From positions 682,001 through 746,000 of the forward strand of contig NZ_CP035319.1 of NCBI RefSeq assembly GCF_004328705.1: a stretch of DNA of 64,000 nt, written 5' to 3'. The notes beneath the pieces were generated by a model, which had not been told where the DNA came from, searched no databases, and saw nothing but the letters and a program-made list of their open reading frames with translations. This document shows positions 8,560-17,046 of the stretch, piece by piece. Position 1 is the stretch's first letter; every line of letters begins with the position of its first letter. A program made the position numbers and the translations under genes. Source of the stretch: Rhodococcus sp. ABRD24. Lineage in GTDB: Bacteria; Actinomycetota; Actinomycetes; Mycobacteriales; Mycobacteriaceae.

Positions 8560-10016
8560 TGGTCTTTGGGATCCTCACTGAGCAGTCCGCGCCGCGCACG
8601 CTGTGCGTGCTTACGCTCGGCGGCTCCGATGCGGTCGACCTGATCCAGTCGCGCATCGGTGCCGCGACCGGTCCTCGTGATGTCGATACCCGCCGCGGTC
8701 TGGGGCTCCCATTCGAAGCCGACATCGCCGATGGTCACGTACGCGCCGGGCTCGGCACCCTGCTTGACCAGTTCGTCCTCGACGCCGAGCCGGGCCAATC
8801 GGTCGGCGAGATAGCCGACGGCCTCGTCATTGTCGAACGCCGTCTGCCGGACCCACCGCTCGGGCTGGGTACCACGGACGATGAAGCCGCCCGGGGTCTC
8901 CGGGTCTGCGATGATGCTGAACCCGGTCTCCTTCACCGCGATCGGACGGATGACCGGGCGCCTGGGCTCGGCCTTGGGGTGTGCCTCGCGGTATTCAGCG
9001 ACCAGCTTGGCAAGCGCGAACGTCAGCTGCCGCAGACCGTCCCGACTCACCGCCGAGATCGTGAACACGGGCCACCCACGTGCCTCGAAGTCTGGCGTCA
9101 CCATCTCGGCGAGTTCGGCCGCCTCCGGCACGTCCGCCTTGTTGAGGATGACGATGCGCGGCCGGTCGGCGAGGTCGCCCAGGCTGGCATCGCCGGACAG
9201 GGCCGGCTTGTATGCGGCCAGCTCCGCCTCGAGTGCGTCGACATCGGAGATCGGGTCACGGCCAGGTTCCAGGGTGGCGCAGTCCACCACGTGCGCGAGT
9301 ACCGCGCACCGTTCGAGGTGACGCAGGAAGTCCAGGCCCAGACCGCGACCATCGCTGGCACCCGGGATCAGCCCGGGGACATCGGCAACGGTGAAGGTGG
9401 TGTCACCGCTGGAGACGACACCCAGGTTCGGCACGAGCGTGGTGAACGGGTAGTCGGCGATCTTCGGCTTGGCTGCGGACAGCACCGAAACCAGCGACGA
9501 CTTGCCCGCAGACGGAAATCCGACGAGTCCGACGTCTGCTACCGACTTGAGTTCGAGGACCAGATCGCGCTCCTCGCCCTCCTCGCCGAGCAGTGCGAAG
9601 CCCGGTGCCTTGCGCGCCTTCGACGCCAGCGCGGCGTTGCCCAGCCCGCCACGGCCACCGGAAGCCGCGGCGAATGTGGTGCCGATCCCGACGAGGTCGG
9701 CGAGCACGTTGCCGTGCTTGTCGAGCACGACGGTACCGTCGGGGACCTTCAGGACCAGGTCTGAGCCGTTGGCACCTTCACGATGGCCGCCCATACCCTG
9801 CGTACCGTTGGTTGCCTTGGCCCGCGGATGGAAGTGGAAGTCGAGGAGGGTGTGGACACTGTTGTCCACCTCGAGCACGACATCCCCGCCGCGCCCGCCG
9901 TTTCCACCGTCGGGCCCACCCAGGGGCTTGAACTTCTCGCGGTGAACGGAGGCGCAACCATTGCCGCCTTTTCCGGCGCTGACGTGCAGCACCACGCGGT
10001 CAATGAATCGGGACAT
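8556..10016 (-). CDS. obg: Obg/CgtA GTPase
   Basis: Essential ribosome-associated GTPase involved in 50S assembly and stress control. The Gly-rich Obg domain fills about residues 1-155 ([17 protein letters not shown] and later [14 protein letters not shown]). The G domain has G1 [10 protein letters not shown]3 DVPGLI and G4 NKAD, and an OCT domain lies near residues 350-430. The ATG at 10016 (486 residues) is chosen because it starts exactly at the conserved [12 protein letters not shown]; the open frame extends upstream without family similarity. It follows rpmA by 187 bp, with a hairpin between that probably ends the rplU-rpmA transcript, so obg-proB may have its own promoter. Confidence 0.96.
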   Translation of the reverse strand: MSRFIDRVVLHVSAGKGGNGCASVHREKFKPLGGPDGGNGGRGGDVVLEVDNSVHTLLDFHFHPRAKATNGTQGMGGHREGANGSDLVLKVPDGTVVLDKHGNVLADLVGIGTTFAAASGGRGGLGNAALASKARKAPGFALLGEEGEERDLVLELKSVADVGLVGFPSAGKSSLVSVLSAAKPKIADYPFTTLVPNLGVVSSGDTTFTVADVPGLIPGASDGRGLGLDFLRHLERCAVLAHVVDCATLEPGRDPISDVDALEAELAAYKPALSGDASLGDLADRPRIVILNKADVPEAAELAEMVTPDFEARGWPVFTISAVSRDGLRQLTFALAKLVAEYREAHPKAEPRRPVIRPIAVKETGFSIIADPETPGGFIVRGTQPERWVRQTAFDNDEAVGYLADRLARLGVEDELVKQGAEPGAYVTIGDVGFEWEPQTAAGIDITRTGRGTDARLDQVDRIGAAERKHAQRARRGLLSEDPKDQ

Positions 10017-10107
10017 GACTGCCGGATCCTTCCTCAGCCAAATTCTTGCGGAAAAACAATGTGTGATCGAAGTACACGCTGTGGGGACAGCGGCGTAAAT
10101 AGCAACA

Positions 10108-10141
10108 GGGGCGGGCAGGGTATGAGACCCTGGCCCGCCCC
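10108..10141 (-). terminator. Terminator hairpin after rpmA
   Basis: GGGGCGGGC (10108-10116) pairs with GCCCGCCCC (10133-10141), and inner AGGGT/ACCCT extend the stem with one unpaired base. It lies about 60 bp beyond the rpmA stop on the minus strand and before the obg start. Confidence 0.65.
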
Positions 10142-10203
10142 TACTGGGAGATCGGAACGGAACTGAACTCGTCACCGAGCTCGGTCCGTAGGTGGCAGGA
10201 GAC

Positions 10204-10467
10204 CTAGGCCTCTGCCGCAGCCGGAACGATGTTCACGGTCTTGCGCCCACGCTTGGTGCCGAACTCGACGGCGCCCGCAGCGAGAGCGAACAGGGTGTCG
10301 TCACCGCCACGGCCGACATTGGTGCCGGGGTGAAAATGGGTGCCACGCTGACGCACGAGGATCTCACCGGCGCTGACGGCCTGGCCGCCGAAACGCTTGA
10401 CGCCGAGTCGCTGTGCGTTTGAATCGCGACCGTTACGGGAGCTGGATGCACCCTTCTTATGTGCCAT
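10204..10467 (-). CDS. rpmA: 50S ribosomal protein L27
   Basis: Bacterial large-subunit protein whose N-terminal tail reaches the peptidyl transferase centre. It starts [20 protein letters not shown], with family blocks [22 protein letters not shown], read here in two parts, and [14 protein letters not shown]. 87 residues, normal length. There is no Firmicutes-type N-terminal cleavage extension. It follows rplU by 35 bp with AGGGATTC just upstream of the ATG, and the pair is a conserved operon. Confidence 0.98.
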   Translation of the reverse strand: MAHKKGASSSRNGRDSNAQRLGVKRFGGQAVSAGEILVRQRGTHFHPGTNVGRGGDDTLFALAAGAVEFGTKRGRKTVNIVPAAAEA

Positions 10468-10502
10468 GTCGAATCCCTCCAGGAATCGGTGAAAAGCTCG
10501 AG

Positions 10503-10814
10503 CTACTTGATGCCGGTGACCTTGAGGATCGTCAGCTTCTGCCGGTGACCCTGACGCTTGTGGTAGCCGGTCTTGTTCTTGAACTTGTGGATCCGGATCT
10601 TCGGGCCCTTGGTGTGCTCGACGACCTCACCGGTCACGGAGATCTTCGCCAGCTTGTCGGCGTCGGTGGTCAGCTCGGACCCATCGACCACGAGGACCGG
10701 GGCAAGCGAGACAGCGGTGCCGGGCTCACCCTCGATCTTCTCGACCTTGACGAGGTCACCAACAGCGACCTTGTACTGCTTTCCGCCGGTCTTGACGATC
10801 GCGTACGTTGCCAT
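10503..10814 (-). CDS. rplU: 50S ribosomal protein L21
   Basis: Primary 23S rRNA-binding protein of the large subunit. It begins [16 protein letters not shown] and contains the L21 signature [20 protein letters not shown] near the C terminus. 103 residues, typical. First gene of rplU-rpmA. The roughly 215-bp leader back to the rne terminator holds a candidate promoter at 10945-10972, leaving a long 5' UTR of about 120 bases where autogenous control is possible. Confidence 0.98.
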   Translation of the reverse strand: MATYAIVKTGGKQYKVAVGDLVKVEKIEGEPGTAVSLAPVLVVDGSELTTDADKLAKISVTGEVVEHTKGPKIRIHKFKNKTGYHKRQGHRQKLTILKVTGIK

Positions 10815-10944
10815 CGGACGGCTACCCCTTGCATGTTCGAACGTGCTCGCGCCGCTGCCCTCGGGCTTTCAGTGCTGCGCGACTGGTCTGGTGTGGCTAC
10901 TACCCCGAGCTCGCCCGCGAAATGCCCGTAGCGGGCGCAGCAGA

Positions 10945-10972
10945 GCGGTATCGCCGGGTAGCGACCGGTCAA
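10945..10972 (-). promoter_or_regulatory. Candidate promoter of rplU-rpmA
   Basis: On the minus strand TTGACC (10967-10972) is followed after 16 bp by TACCGC (10945-10950), overlapping GATACC. The -35 is close to consensus and the -10 is poor. Placed on motif likeness and position only. Confidence 0.3.
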
Positions 10973-11032
10973 GATTACGGGAAAGCAACCACCAGGGTCA
11001 AACTGACACTGCTGTCGTTCCCGTGCTGCCCT

Positions 11033-11058
11033 CGCCGCCCCAGACGAGTGGGGCGGCG
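11033..11058 (-). terminator. Terminator hairpin after rne
   Basis: CGCCGCCCC (11033-11041) and GGGGCGGCG (11050-11058) form a 9-bp GC stem with an 8-nt loop, 15 bp beyond the rne stop codon. Confidence 0.7.
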
Positions 11059-11072
11059 GGGACGGTGCCGGG

Positions 11073-14000
11073 TCAGGCCTCTGCGTCGACCGGAGGGCCT
11101 GCAGGACGGGCGGCGGCGCGACGGCGACGGGGCCGTCGTGCCGGTTCCGCCACTCCGTCGACCGTCGGAGCCGCTGACAGGGACGCGGCCGCCGCTACCG
11201 GCTCAGGTTTCACGACCGCCGCCGACTGAGGTTCCGACGCCGGAGCAGAGGGTTCCGGCTCTGTCGTCGTCGGGATCACGAAAACTGCTCCCGCATCGGA
11301 TGTTTCGGCAACCGGCGCGGCCACCGCACGTGAGACTCTGCGGCTGCGCCGGCGGGTCTTCGGCGCGGACATCTCCTCGCCGACCCCGGATTCCTGTACC
11401 GGTGCCGTGGGAGCCTCAGCCGCCGGAGCCTCGCTCACCGAGTCCTCAGCCGCCGGAGCATCAGCCGCCGGAGCCTCGGCACGGTCGCCATGGTCATCGT
11501 CCGTATGGTGCGCCGCCATTGCCAGGGCGACCGGATGCGCACGCTTGACGGACGCGTCCACCACCGCTTCCTCGACCGTCCCGTGCTGCTGACCATTGGT
11601 CTCGGGTTCTGCAGTCGCCGCGGCGGCCCGATCACGCCCACGCTTCTTGCGCCCGCCGGATTCCTTCGGCTGGCTCGAACGTCCGCCGTCGTCCGAGGAC
11701 TTCACCTCGACAGGCTCGGCGTGGATGACGATCCCCCGACCGTGGCAGTGCTCACAGGTCGTCGAGAAGGCCTCCACCAGACCGGTTCCGAGCTTCTTGC
11801 GGGTCATCTGGACGAGACCCAGGGATGTCACCTCCGACACCTGGTGGCGCGTGCGATCGCGGCCCAGGGCCTCGGTGAGACGACGCAGGACGAGGTCCCG
11901 GTTCGACTCGAGCACCATGTCGATGAAGTCGACGACGATCATGCCGCCGATGTCGCGCAGCCGCATCTGGCGCACGATCTCTTCGGCAGCCTCGAGGTTG
12001 TTGCGGGTGACAGTCTCCTCGAGATTGCCGCCGGCACCGGTGAACTTCCCGGTGTTGACGTCGACCACCGTCATTGCCTCGGTGCGCTCGATCACCAGTG
12101 TGCCACCCGAAGGCAGCCACACCTTACGGTCGAGCGCCTTCGCGAGCTGCTCGTCGATCCGGTGGGTGCCGAACACATCCAGGGCTCCGGCATCGGCAAC
12201 ATGCCGCTCGACACGCGACAACAGATCCGGTGCGACAGCCTTGATGTAGCCCTCGACCGTGTTCCAGGCCTTCTCGCCCTCGATGATGAGCTTCGAGAAG
12301 TCCTCGTTGAACAGGTCTCGGACGACCTTGACCAACAGGTCGGGCTCCTCGTACAGCGTCTGCGGGTTCCCCGACTTGCCGGAATCCGCCTTCGCGGCCT
12401 GCTCCTCGATCGTCGCCCACTGCGACTGCAGCCGGGTGACGTCACGAGCGAGTTCCGCCTCGCTGACACCCTCGGAGGCCGTGCGGATGATCACGCCGGC
12501 GTCGGCCGGGACGATCTCGCGCAGGATCTCCTTGAGGCGTTTGCGCTCGGTGTCGGGAAGCTTGCGGCTGATACCGGTGGAGGTGCCGCCAGGCACGTAC
12601 ACCAGGAAGCGTCCGGCCAGGCTGATCTGCGTGGTCAGGCGGGCACCCTTGTGACCCACCGGGTCCTTGCTGACCTGCACCAGCACCTGGTCGCCGGGGC
12701 GCAGCGCCTGCTCGATCTTCCGGGAATTGCCGCCGAGCCCGGCGGCCTCCCAGTTGACCTCACCCGCGTACAGCACGCCATTGCGCCCGCGGCCGATATC
12801 GATGAACGCGGCCTCCATGCTGGGCAGCACGTTCTGGACGCGTCCGAGGTAGATGTTGCCGACCATCGACGTCGACGATGTACCGGTGACGAAGTGCTCC
12901 ACGAGCACGCCGTCCTCGAGCACCGCCACCTGAGTGGAGGCGGCGGGGTTCGTGCCCCCGATCTTCTCCCGGACGACCATGACCCGGTCGACCGCCTCGC
13001 GGCGCGCCAGGAACTCGGACTCGCTCAGGATCGGCGGGCGACGGCGACCGGCGTCGCGCCCGTCACGGCGGCGCTGACGCTTGGCCTCGAGGCGCGTCGA
13101 TCCGCTGATGCCCTGAACTTCGTCCTTGGAGCGGGGCCTGCTGCGCGGCTCACGCTCGTGCACGACGGTGTTGGGCGGATCATCCTCGGAAGAAGCCTCG
13201 CCGTCGGCGCCACCCTTGCGACGACGTCGGCGACGGCGCCGGCGGCTACTGCCGTCACCGGACTCGTCGGCGTCGGACTGCTCGTCCTCGGCACCCTCTG
13301 CGGGCTCAGCGCCCTCGGTGGACTCAGCGGCTTCGGCGGCGTCCTCGACACCCGGTGCGGACTCGACGTCTCCGCCCTGGGGCTTGTCGTCCTCGGACGT
13401 CTCGCCCTCGACGGTCTCGTCACTCTCGGTGCCGTCGGCGTGGTACTCGCCTCGCCCGCGGCCGCGGCCGCGGCGACCTCGACGACGGCGGCGCTGCTGA
13501 TCGCTGCCCTCGCCCTCACCGGCCTCGGGGGTCTCGGCGGCCGCTGCGGTGCCGGCGTCCGCGTCCGCGGTGACTGCCGCGATCTGATCGATCTCGGTCG
13601 TACCGGTCGTCTCAGTCGCGTCTGTCGTCTCGGCGGGTGCGGCGACGGTCGCTTCAGCCTCAGGTGCGGCCGCGGCACGGCGGCTGCGACGACGTCGCGG
13701 TGCGACCTCGGCCGCCGCGGCGTCGGGCTGCAGGAACAGTGGCGCTTGGAAGGCTGTAGGTGCCGAATCGGAGTCGGCGACCGTCTCGGCGCCCAGCTCG
13801 ACGTTCGTGAAGAGCCCGACGGACGGGGCCGCTGCCACCTCGGGAGTGGTGACCGACTCGGAAGTGGTGACTGCCTCGGAAGTGGTGACTGCCTCGGGAA
13901 CAGGCGGCTTCACGCGCGTCCGCTTCCGCGGGGCCTTCGCGGCAACCGGGGCTTTCTCCGCCGCAGCCTCCGACGGCACAGGCGCTGCCTCGGTCACGAC

Positions 14001-14306
14001 CTCCGGCGCCTGCTCGACGCCAGCTTTCCCCGTCGGCGGGGGTTGCGCTGCCGGGGCCGCCGTCACCAGGCCGGACATGGTGGCGTGGATGCGTTCGGCA
14101 ATCTCACGCTGCAGGCTGGACTGCGCACTGCGCAGCTCGGTGCCCAGCGCAGCGGCCTCGGCGAGAACCTGCTTGCTGGTCACACCCAGCAGCTTGGCCA
14201 GGGCGTGGACACGAATCTTCTCCGGGAGCACCGGGGTGGCACTCGGCTCGGCCGTTGCTTCCGCAATCGGGTCCTGCACACTTTCGGGCGGCGCTTTGTC
14301 GGCCAC
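11073..14306 (-). CDS. rne: Ribonuclease E/G family endoribonuclease
   Basis: Single-strand endoribonuclease for mRNA decay and rRNA/tRNA processing. A GTG start at 14306 (1,077 residues) is supported by AGGAGA upstream. Order of parts: an IF2-N-like helix (VHALAKLLGVTSKQVLAEAA, about residues 22-45); a long low-complexity Ala/Glu/Arg region including an Arg run near 360; the catalytic core from about residue 420. The core has an S1 domain (VGNIYLGRVQNVLPSMEAAF), Mg ligands in DVNTGKFTG and VVDFIDM, and the zinc-link CEHCHGRG near 850. A charged Ala/Pro-rich tail follows. This N-terminal scaffold plus core layout is the actinobacterial one. Its position between rplU and ndk matches Rv2444c. 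Confidence 0.95.
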   Translation of the reverse strand: MADKAPPESVQDPIAEATAEPSATPVLPEKIRVHALAKLLGVTSKQVLAEAAALGTELRSAQSSLQREIAERIHATMSGLVTAAPAAQPPPTGKAGVEQAPEVVTEAAPVPSEAAAEKAPVAAKAPRKRTRVKPPVPEAVTTSEAVTTSESVTTPEVAAAPSVGLFTNVELGAETVADSDSAPTAFQAPLFLQPDAAAAEVAPRRRRSRRAAAAPEAEATVAAPAETTDATETTGTTEIDQIAAVTADADAGTAAAAETPEAGEGEGSDQQRRRRRGRRGRGRGRGEYHADGTESDETVEGETSEDDKPQGGDVESAPGVEDAAEAAESTEGAEPAEGAEDEQSDADESGDGSSRRRRRRRRRKGGADGEASSEDDPPNTVVHEREPRSRPRSKDEVQGISGSTRLEAKRQRRRDGRDAGRRRPPILSESEFLARREAVDRVMVVREKIGGTNPAASTQVAVLEDGVLVEHFVTGTSSTSMVGNIYLGRVQNVLPSMEAAFIDIGRGRNGVLYAGEVNWEAAGLGGNSRKIEQALRPGDQVLVQVSKDPVGHKGARLTTQISLAGRFLVYVPGGTSTGISRKLPDTERKRLKEILREIVPADAGVIIRTASEGVSEAELARDVTRLQSQWATIEEQAAKADSGKSGNPQTLYEEPDLLVKVVRDLFNEDFSKLIIEGEKAWNTVEGYIKAVAPDLLSRVERHVADAGALDVFGTHRIDEQLAKALDRKVWLPSGGTLVIERTEAMTVVDVNTGKFTGAGGNLEETVTRNNLEAAEEIVRQMRLRDIGGMIVVDFIDMVLESNRDLVLRRLTEALGRDRTRHQVSEVTSLGLVQMTRKKLGTGLVEAFSTTCEHCHGRGIVIHAEPVEVKSSDDGGRSSQPKESGGRKKRGRDRAAAATAEPETNGQQHGTVEEAVVDASVKRAHPVALAMAAHHTDDDHGDRAEAPAADAPAAEDSVSEAPAAEAPTAPVQESGVGEEMSAPKTRRRSRRVSRAVAAPVAETSDAGAVFVIPTTTEPEPSAPASEPQSAAVVKPEPVAAAASLSAAPTVDGVAEPARRPRRRRAAARPAGPPVDAEA
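13843..13896 (-). repeat. 18-bp in-frame tandem repeat in rne N-terminal region
   Basis: Two identical 18-bp units (13861-13878 and 13879-13896) are preceded by a third with two differences (13843-13860). They encode VTTSEx hexapeptides in the disordered scaffold before the catalytic core. Copy number could vary between strains without breaking the frame. Confidence 0.85.
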
Positions 14307-14761
14307 GTATTCTCCTCGAGCCCCCGGGCGCGTCCACCCGTCTTTCGATCGGATGTGGCGCGGCCGCGCGGGAGCGATGGTTGTGTACTCGCACCGGGGG
14401 TACGAGATTGTATGGTCTCGCTCCACGTGTTTCGCAGTGTCCGTTAATCACTGCGGAATCGCGCGGTGCATGGCTGGATGGCTGCGATCCACGGCGCGAG
14501 CGCCTGACCGTTCACGGCGTGAGCGCCTGATCATCCAGCGTACCGGGAGTAACAGGGATTACCTGCGCCTGCGCGGCAGCGATGACGGGCTTCGCACCGC
14601 AATGTCATCCGATCGGACCCGCATAGTGCACAGCTGCGGCCCGACCACTCTCAGTATCCCACACCGGCGCGCTGTGTCCGCCCATCGGCGCACCGATAGG
14701 TGGCAAAACAAAAGACGCCCCACGGGCCCGGGGGCCCGGGGAGCGTCCGGGGTTGTGGGAT
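14307..14761. other. Intergenic region rne-ndk
   Basis: 455 bp with no credible gene. It must hold the rne promoter: a possible minus-strand -10, TACAAT, lies at 14408-14413, without a clear -35. A 16-bp direct repeat (ACGGCGYGAGCGCCTGA type) occurs at 14491-14507 and 14514-14530. The ndk terminator is at the right end. Nothing else recognisable. Confidence 0.5.
14704..14746 (-). terminator. Rho-independent terminator of ndk (valS-folC-ndk operon)
   Basis: On the minus strand GACGC...GCGTC closes a long GC stem (GCTCCCCGGGCCC against GGGCCCGTGGGGC, with small mismatches). It is followed directly by TTTTGTTTTG. This is the only hairpin in the window with a classic T-run. It starts 16 bp after the ndk stop. 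Confidence 0.9.
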
Positions 14762-15181
14762 TCAGGCGTGCGCGAGCTGCGGAAACCAGAGCGAGATCTC
14801 ACGCTCGGCAGATTCGATGGAGTCTGATCCGTGTACCAAATTCTGTCCGCCGTCGAGCGCCAGGTCGGCGCGGATCGTGCCGGGAACGGCTTTGTCGACC
14901 GGATCGGTGCCGCCGGCGAGCTGACGGAACGCGGCGATCGCGCGCGGCCCTTCGAGCACCGCTGCCACGAGCGGGCCGGAGGTGATGAATTCCAGCAGTC
15001 CCGGGTAGAACGGCTTGCCTTCGTGTTCGGCGTAATGGGTCGCGGCTACCTCGCTGGTCGCGGTCCGCAACTCCAGCGCCGCAATGCTCAGTCCCTTGCG
15101 CTCGATGCGGGAGAGAATCTCTCCCACGTAGCCACGGGAGACTCCGTCGGGCTTGATCAGTACCAGGGTGCGCTCAGTCAC
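14762..15181 (-). CDS. ndk: Nucleoside diphosphate kinase
   Basis: Transfers the gamma phosphate between nucleoside triphosphates and diphosphates through a phosphohistidine. It begins [20 protein letters not shown]. The family active-site stretch [16 protein letters not shown] contains the catalytic His. The GTG at 15181 (139 residues) is preferred over the ATG at 15190 because AGG lies 9 bp upstream and family members start at this point. It follows the DUF4233 gene by about 18 bp, and the strong terminator just after it ends the valS-folC-DUF4233-ndk operon, as in Rv2448c-Rv2445c. Confidence 0.96.
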   Translation of the reverse strand: MTERTLVLIKPDGVSRGYVGEILSRIERKGLSIAALELRTATSEVAATHYAEHEGKPFYPGLLEFITSGPLVAAVLEGPRAIAAFRQLAGGTDPVDKAVPGTIRADLALDGGQNLVHGSDSIESAEREISLWFPQLAHA

Positions 15182-15199
15182 GGCGAACATCCTAGACGG

Positions 15200-15619
15200 T
15201 CAGTCCCGTTGACCCGGAAGCAGACCCCGCGCGATGCGCTGCGAGATGTCCTTGCGCAGGTACAGGATGTACAGCCATACCGCGCCGAAGAGCAGACCGA
15301 CGACGCCGATGGCGATGTCCACGAAGAAGCCGAGGACGGCGATCACCTGGAGCGTGAGATTGAGCTTCATCGCCCACGGCTTACCCTGCACCCCCGCGCC
15401 CAGGAACATCAGCAGCGCAAGCACACAGACGTAGGTGCCGGACGCCCAGGTCAGGCCCTTCGCGTTCACGACCGCCACCACCGGCAGCGCCAGCAGGATC
15501 ACGATCGCCTCGAGGACCAGGGTGCCCGCCATCACGCCGCGGAATCCCTTCCACGGATCGTTCGTCGGCGGGCGGAATCCCGAGCGGGCGTTCTCTGGGG
15601 TCTCCGGGGTTTCGCTCAC
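15200..15619 (-). CDS. DUF4233 family membrane protein
   Basis: A 139-residue protein with a hydrophilic N terminus (about 28 residues) and four predicted TM segments, for example GTLVLEAIVILLALPVVAVV and IAIGVVGLLFGAVWLYILYL. Function unknown. The family is restricted to actinobacteria and constantly follows folC (Rv2446c). The ATG overlaps the folC stop by 4 bp, so co-translation is likely. A role in folate or polyglutamate metabolism is suggested by location only. Confidence 0.85.
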   Translation of the reverse strand: MSETPETPENARSGFRPPTNDPWKGFRGVMAGTLVLEAIVILLALPVVAVVNAKGLTWASGTYVCVLALLMFLGAGVQGKPWAMKLNLTLQVIAVLGFFVDIAIGVVGLLFGAVWLYILYLRKDISQRIARGLLPGQRD

Positions 15620-17046
15620 GCGGGGTCCTTTCCGAACAGGGTACGGGCCGCGCCCGCGGTTACTACCGAACCGGTGACCACGACGCCCGCCCCCGATACT
15701 GCCTCACCGGGCTCGGCGACCTCCTCGGCCAGACCGATCGCGGTCTCGAGTGCGTCCGGCAGAGTGGGAGCGACGACAACGCGCTCGTCACCGAAACGCG
15801 CTACCGCACGGTTGGCGAGATCCTCGATGTCCATCGCGCGCGGCGACCCGTTGTGAGTCACCACGAGCTCGTCGAAGACTGGTTCGAGGGCGGCGAGGAT
15901 GCCGTCGACGTCCTTGTCACCCATGACGCTCATGACACCGACGAGCTTGCGGAAGTCGAACTCGGCGGCCAGGGCAGCGGCGAGGGCCCGCGCGCCGTGC
16001 GGATTGTGCGCGGCGTCGAGGAACACCGTCGGCGCGCTGCGCACCCGTTCGAGCCGTCCAGGGTTGACGACGGACGCGAAACCCTCACGGATCGCGTCTA
16101 CGTCCAGCTGACGGTCCGGACCGGCGCCGAAGAACGCCTCGACGGCAGCGAGCGCGAGGGACGCGTTTCGTGCCTGATGCTCACCATGCAGCGGCAGGAA
16201 GATGTCGTCGTACACACCGCCGAGGCCCTGCAGCTCGAGCTGCTGACCACCGATTGCGATCTGTCGGCGCAGCACCCGGAACTCCGAGCCCTCACGAGCG
16301 ACCGCGGCGTCGGCCTCTACCGTCCGCCGCAGTAGTACATCCATCACCTCGGAGCTCTGCTCGGCGATGATCGCGACGGTGTCGATCGGTGCAACACCCT
16401 CGATACCGCTGTCGCGGCCCTTCTTGATGATCCCGGCCTTCTCCCCCGCGATCGACGCGAGATCGGGGCCGAGGTAGTCGGTGTGGTCGAGCCCGATCGG
16501 GGTGATGACCGCTACCTGCGCGTCGATGACGTTGGTGGCGTCCCACTTGCCACCGAGTCCGGTCTCGACGACCGCAACGTCGACGGGCGCCTCCGCGAAC
16601 GCGGCGTACGCCATCGCCGTGGAGACCTCGAACTTGCTCATCGCGGGACCACCGGCAGCCTCGGACTGCTGGTCGATCATCGCGATGAACGGCTCGAGCT
16701 CACGGTACGTGTCGATGTAGGTGCGCACCGGAATGGGCGCGCCGTCGATGCCGATCCGCTCTGTCACCAACTGCAGGTGCGGGCTGGTGGTCCGTCCTGT
16801 CCGGCGGTGCAATCGGGTGAGCAATGCGTCGATCATCCGCGTGACCGACGTCTTGCCATTGGTGCCCGCGACATGGATGGTCGGGTAATTGTGCTGCGGC
16901 GACCCGAGCAGGTCCATCAGGGCCGAGATGCGGGTCAGCGACGGCTCGATCTTGGTTTCGGGCCAGCGCTTGTCCAGCTCGGCCTCGACGAGCGCGAGCT
17001 CCGCGAGGTCGACCGGAGTGGGTTCGCCCGGACGTTCGGTGCTCAC
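15616..17046 (-). CDS. folC: Bifunctional folylpolyglutamate/dihydrofolate synthase
   Basis: Adds glutamate to dihydropteroate and extends polyglutamate tails on folates, trapping the cofactor in the cell. Mur-ligase fold: P-loop [19 protein letters not shown], the loop [16 protein letters not shown], the catalytic region [17 protein letters not shown], and the C-terminal domain with [15 protein letters not shown]. 476 residues, usual size. It overlaps valS by 4 bp and the DUF4233 gene by 4 bp, so three genes are tightly coupled. Confidence 0.96.
   Translation of the reverse strand: MSTERPGEPTPVDLAELALVEAELDKRWPETKIEPSLTRISALMDLLGSPQHNYPTIHVAGTNGKTSVTRMIDALLTRLHRRTGRTTSPHLQLVTERIGIDGAPIPVRTYIDTYRELEPFIAMIDQQSEAAGGPAMSKFEVSTAMAYAAFAEAPVDVAVVETGLGGKWDATNVIDAQVAVITPIGLDHTDYLGPDLASIAGEKAGIIKKGRDSGIEGVAPIDTVAIIAEQSSEVMDVLLRRTVEADAAVAREGSEFRVLRRQIAIGGQQLELQGLGGVYDDIFLPLHGEHQARNASLALAAVEAFFGAGPDRQLDVDAIREGFASVVNPGRLERVRSAPTVFLDAAHNPHGARALAAALAAEFDFRKLVGVMSVMGDKDVDGILAALEPVFDELVVTHNGSPRAMDIEDLANRAVARFGDERVVVAPTLPDALETAIGLAEEVAEPGEAVSGAGVVVTGSVVTAGAARTLFGKDPA

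Noticed and set aside
10060..10080. TGTGA-N6-TACAC upstream of obg as a Crp site
   Set aside because: The second half-site departs from TCACA at two positions; such half matches are frequent by chance.
11490..14447. 985-codon open frame on the plus strand opposite rne
   Set aside because: A shadow of the high-GC antisense frame. No domain, residue composition driven by codon position, and the minus-strand RNase E is certain.
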